Source: Actinomycetota bacterium
GTDB lineage: Bacteria > Actinomycetota > Actinomycetes > Nanopelagicales > Nanopelagicaceae
DNA length: 8,124 bases
NCBI GenBank assembly: GCA_013205455.1
Contig: JABMMO010000184.1
Location: 1 to 8,124 of the forward strand
Reading direction: 5' to 3'
The notes under the pieces are model-generated. The model searched no databases and had not been told where the DNA came from. It worked only from the letters and a program-made list of their open reading frames with translations. This document shows, in pieces, positions 6,763-8,124 of this stretch (position 1 is its first letter; each line of letters starts with the position of its first letter). The position numbers and the translations under genes were made by a program.

Positions 6763-7989
6763 GCTCACGCCAGAATCCATTCGGTACGGCAAAATCAAAT
6801 TCATATAATCTGCAGTTGCAAAATCTAATCCAACATCTTTCCCAGCTTTCTCACCCAAATACCATCGGTGTTCCAAAACTTCATGAAAAATTTGGGCATT
6901 TTCAACTCGGCCTTTTAAGTTTTCTGGAACTTGGCTAATAACTTTTTCAAAAACTTCAGTTAACCATCGCTTGATGGTCTCTTCTCGTGGCGGCCTTGGC
7001 TTTTCTTCGCGCGATCTAAATCGATCATAAGATGCTAGTAAGCGTTTGGCTTGCAACTCTTCAGTTTCTAAACCAATTAATTCTCGTAACCGTTGTTTGT
7101 GATAGCCCGGTGCTACTAGCTTTGGTTGAAAATTTAAAGCTTGTTTTTCACCATCGAGGGAAATTTCAACTTCTTCCACAGCGAACCCTAAATCTTGGAG
7201 CGAGCGCATCGCTCGCTCTACTGCATGTCGATCACTTGGATCCAATACTTGTGGCTCCTTTAGCAATTTCCAGAGCCGGTGGTAGCGGCGGATTACAGCT
7301 TCGCTCGCCCGAATTGGGTCCATGCCTGCATGAAGCACGCCAGCAATCGCTAAATCCTCTAACTCGGCAGCGACATTAAATCGCGCAATCTCTAAATCAT
7401 GTTCGCGTTGGCCGTTGCTTAAAGATTTTTGGAATTCACCAGTTTCAGCATCCACTAAATACGCGGCATAACCGTCAGCATCGCGGCGAAATAACGTATT
7501 GGAGAGCGAGCAATCTCCCCACCAAAAACCTAATAGGTGGAGCCGAACTAGTAAGAGCGCCAAAGCGTTTGCCATATTTACAATCTCGGAGTCGGATAAG
7601 TTGGTGCTAAGAATTACCCGATACGGAAGTGAATACGGTAAAAATCTTGTAACTAAAGTGCAGGGAAGTTCCTCGCCACTTTTATCCAATCTGCCTTCAA
7701 CCACCGCAATAGGTCCCACAGATGGTGCATTTCGTTTTATCAACTCGCGCAAAATTGAATATTCACGATTTGCAAACTCTTCTACAGTTTCCTTAACTGC
7801 ATAAATTTCACTATCGGGATCGTTGCTAGATCTAACAAGTCGAACGATATGGCGGGATATGCCTCTTTGATTTGTTAGCGTCGGATCCTCGGGCCACTCT
7901 TCTAACGGCGTAGACCAAGGCAGTGATGCGAGCGCACTAATCTCATCGCCCAACCCTGTAATTCGCAATCCCGATTTAGCCGCTGCCAT
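6751..7989 (-). CDS. DUF4032 protein with kinase-like N-terminal domain
   Basis: This 412-residue protein matches the actinobacterial DUF4032 family. The N-terminal half has a protein/aminoglycoside-kinase-like layout: AVKE with Lys66, Glu76 in NREYSIL, HLLGFWWGDCSLSN (151-164) giving a GDxxxxN catalytic loop (Asp159, Asn164), and LVDAETGE (178-185) with Asp180 at the metal-binding position. The C-terminal half (about 250-400) is the DUF4032 region, with PKLVAPGYHKQRLREL, conserved HEVLEHRWYLGEKAG (369-383) and DYMNLILP. No membrane segment. The ATG at 7989 has a purine-rich AGAGAG 9 nt upstream. Substrate and function are unknown; phosphotransfer is inferred from the residue pattern only. 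It converges on the epimerase with no gap between stops and is divergent from the gene at 8080. A strong palindrome lies inside it at 7198-7218. Confidence 0.9.
   Translation of the reverse strand: MAAAKSGLRITGLGDEISALASLPWSTPLEEWPEDPTLTNQRGISRHIVRLVRSSNDPDSEIYAVKETVEEFANREYSILRELIKRNAPSVGPIAVVEGRLDKSGEELPCTLVTRFLPYSLPYRVILSTNLSDSEIVNMANALALLLVRLHLLGFWWGDCSLSNTLFRRDADGYAAYLVDAETGEFQKSLSNGQREHDLEIARFNVAAELEDLAIAGVLHAGMDPIRASEAVIRRYHRLWKLLKEPQVLDPSDRHAVERAMRSLQDLGFAVEEVEISLDGEKQALNFQPKLVAPGYHKQRLRELIGLETEELQAKRLLASYDRFRSREEKPRPPREETIKRWLTEVFEKVISQVPENLKGRVENAQIFHEVLEHRWYLGEKAGKDVGLDFATADYMNLILPYRMDSGVSVKS
7198..7218. repeat. Perfect 9-bp inverted repeat within the DUF4032 gene
   Basis: GAGCGAGCG (7198-7206), a CAT loop, and CGCTCGCTC (7210-7218) form a perfect, GC-rich stem, extendable outward by a G-T and a T-A pair. 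It lies in codons for the ERAMRSLQ segment of the DUF4032 protein. In RNA it would be a very stable hairpin; no T-tract follows on either strand. Confidence 0.6.
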
Positions 7990-8025
7990 AGCCGTATTCT
8001 CTCTGATAATTGTGAACGGCGCGTT

Positions 8026-8031
8026 ACATTA
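8026..8031 (-). promoter_or_regulatory. Possible -10 box for the DUF4032 gene
   Basis: On the minus strand TAATGT (complement of 8026-8031) fits TANNNT and would give a leader of about 30 nt that includes the AGAGAG ribosome-binding candidate. No convincing -35 at normal spacing was found. Confidence 0.3.
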
Positions 8032-8067
8032 AAGGGTAGTTACGGCGTTAACTGAAAATCCACCATT

Positions 8068-8079
8068 TAGAATAGCGCT
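8068..8079 (+). promoter_or_regulatory. Leaderless promoter of the gene at 8080
   Basis: TAGAAT (8068-8073) matches TATAAT at 5 of 6 positions and is followed by 6 nt (AGCGCT) and the ATG. There is no Shine-Dalgarno, so the mRNA probably begins at the start codon. The -35 is poor: TTAACT at 8048 is only 14 bp away. Confidence 0.6.
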
Positions 8080-8124
8080 ATGGCAATCTTAAGAAAGAAA
8101 GTAGCAAAAACTATCCCAACTTCA
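8080..8124 (+). CDS. Unidentified gene, 5' end only
   Basis: An ATG directly downstream of a strong -10 box opens a frame with no stop to the window end: 15 codons reading MAILRKKVAKTIPTS. The fragment is basic and too short to assign. It is divergent from the DUF4032 gene. I do not recognise it; the start is supported by the leaderless promoter geometry and by the absence of any competing gene. Confidence 0.5.
   Translation, partial: MAILRKKVAKTIPTS

Noticed and set aside
7032..7804. Plus-strand frames at 7032-7379 and 7499-7804.
   Set aside because: Shadows of the DUF4032 gene on the opposite strand, with no family signature.

Overview
The window looks like chromosomal DNA of a streamlined, low-GC actinobacterium. 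The gene content is actinobacterial: a homodimeric pyruvate dehydrogenase E1 (aceE) divergent from a DUF3052 gene and an AhpE-type peroxiredoxin (an arrangement known from mycobacteria), a DUF4032 protein, and a methylmalonyl-CoA epimerase next to meaB and a thioredoxin-like/TPR protein. By eye the coding DNA is AT-rich (low to mid 40s % GC), genes are packed with gaps of 0-20 bp, and several starts appear leaderless. This suits free-living aquatic lineages such as the freshwater acI group (Nanopelagicales), but that placement is inference. No mobile element, CRISPR array, tRNA or rRNA was seen.

Layout. Positions 1-494 (minus): 5' end of a peroxiredoxin gene preceded by a DUF3052 gene. 495-651: a GC-rich, probably structured divergent intergenic region. 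652-3372 (plus): aceE. 3374-6287 (minus): an apparent operon transcribed meaB, then thioredoxin-like/TPR protein, then MFS transporter. 6307-6750 (plus): methylmalonyl-CoA epimerase, starting only 19 bp from meaB on the other strand. 6751-7989 (minus): DUF4032 gene, whose stop abuts the epimerase stop. 7990-8079: divergent promoter region. 8080-8124 (plus): first 15 codons of an unidentified gene with a clear leaderless promoter.

How they work together. AceE feeds pyruvate into acetyl-CoA. The epimerase and MeaB serve the B12-dependent methylmalonyl-CoA pathway joining propionyl-CoA to succinyl-CoA; the mutase is not in this window. The TPR protein is a redox-dead thioredoxin-fold protein that commonly accompanies these genes in actinobacteria. 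The MFS carrier is translationally coupled to it and has no assigned substrate.

The points most worth a second look are the GC-rich aceE leader with competing pairings, the overlapping divergent leaderless promoters of meaB and the epimerase, the His-to-Gln change at an epimerase metal ligand, the short MeaB without its C-terminal extension, and the complete kinase-like residue set in the DUF4032 protein. I did not find a convincing wholly new multi-gene system; this is mainly compact core metabolism.
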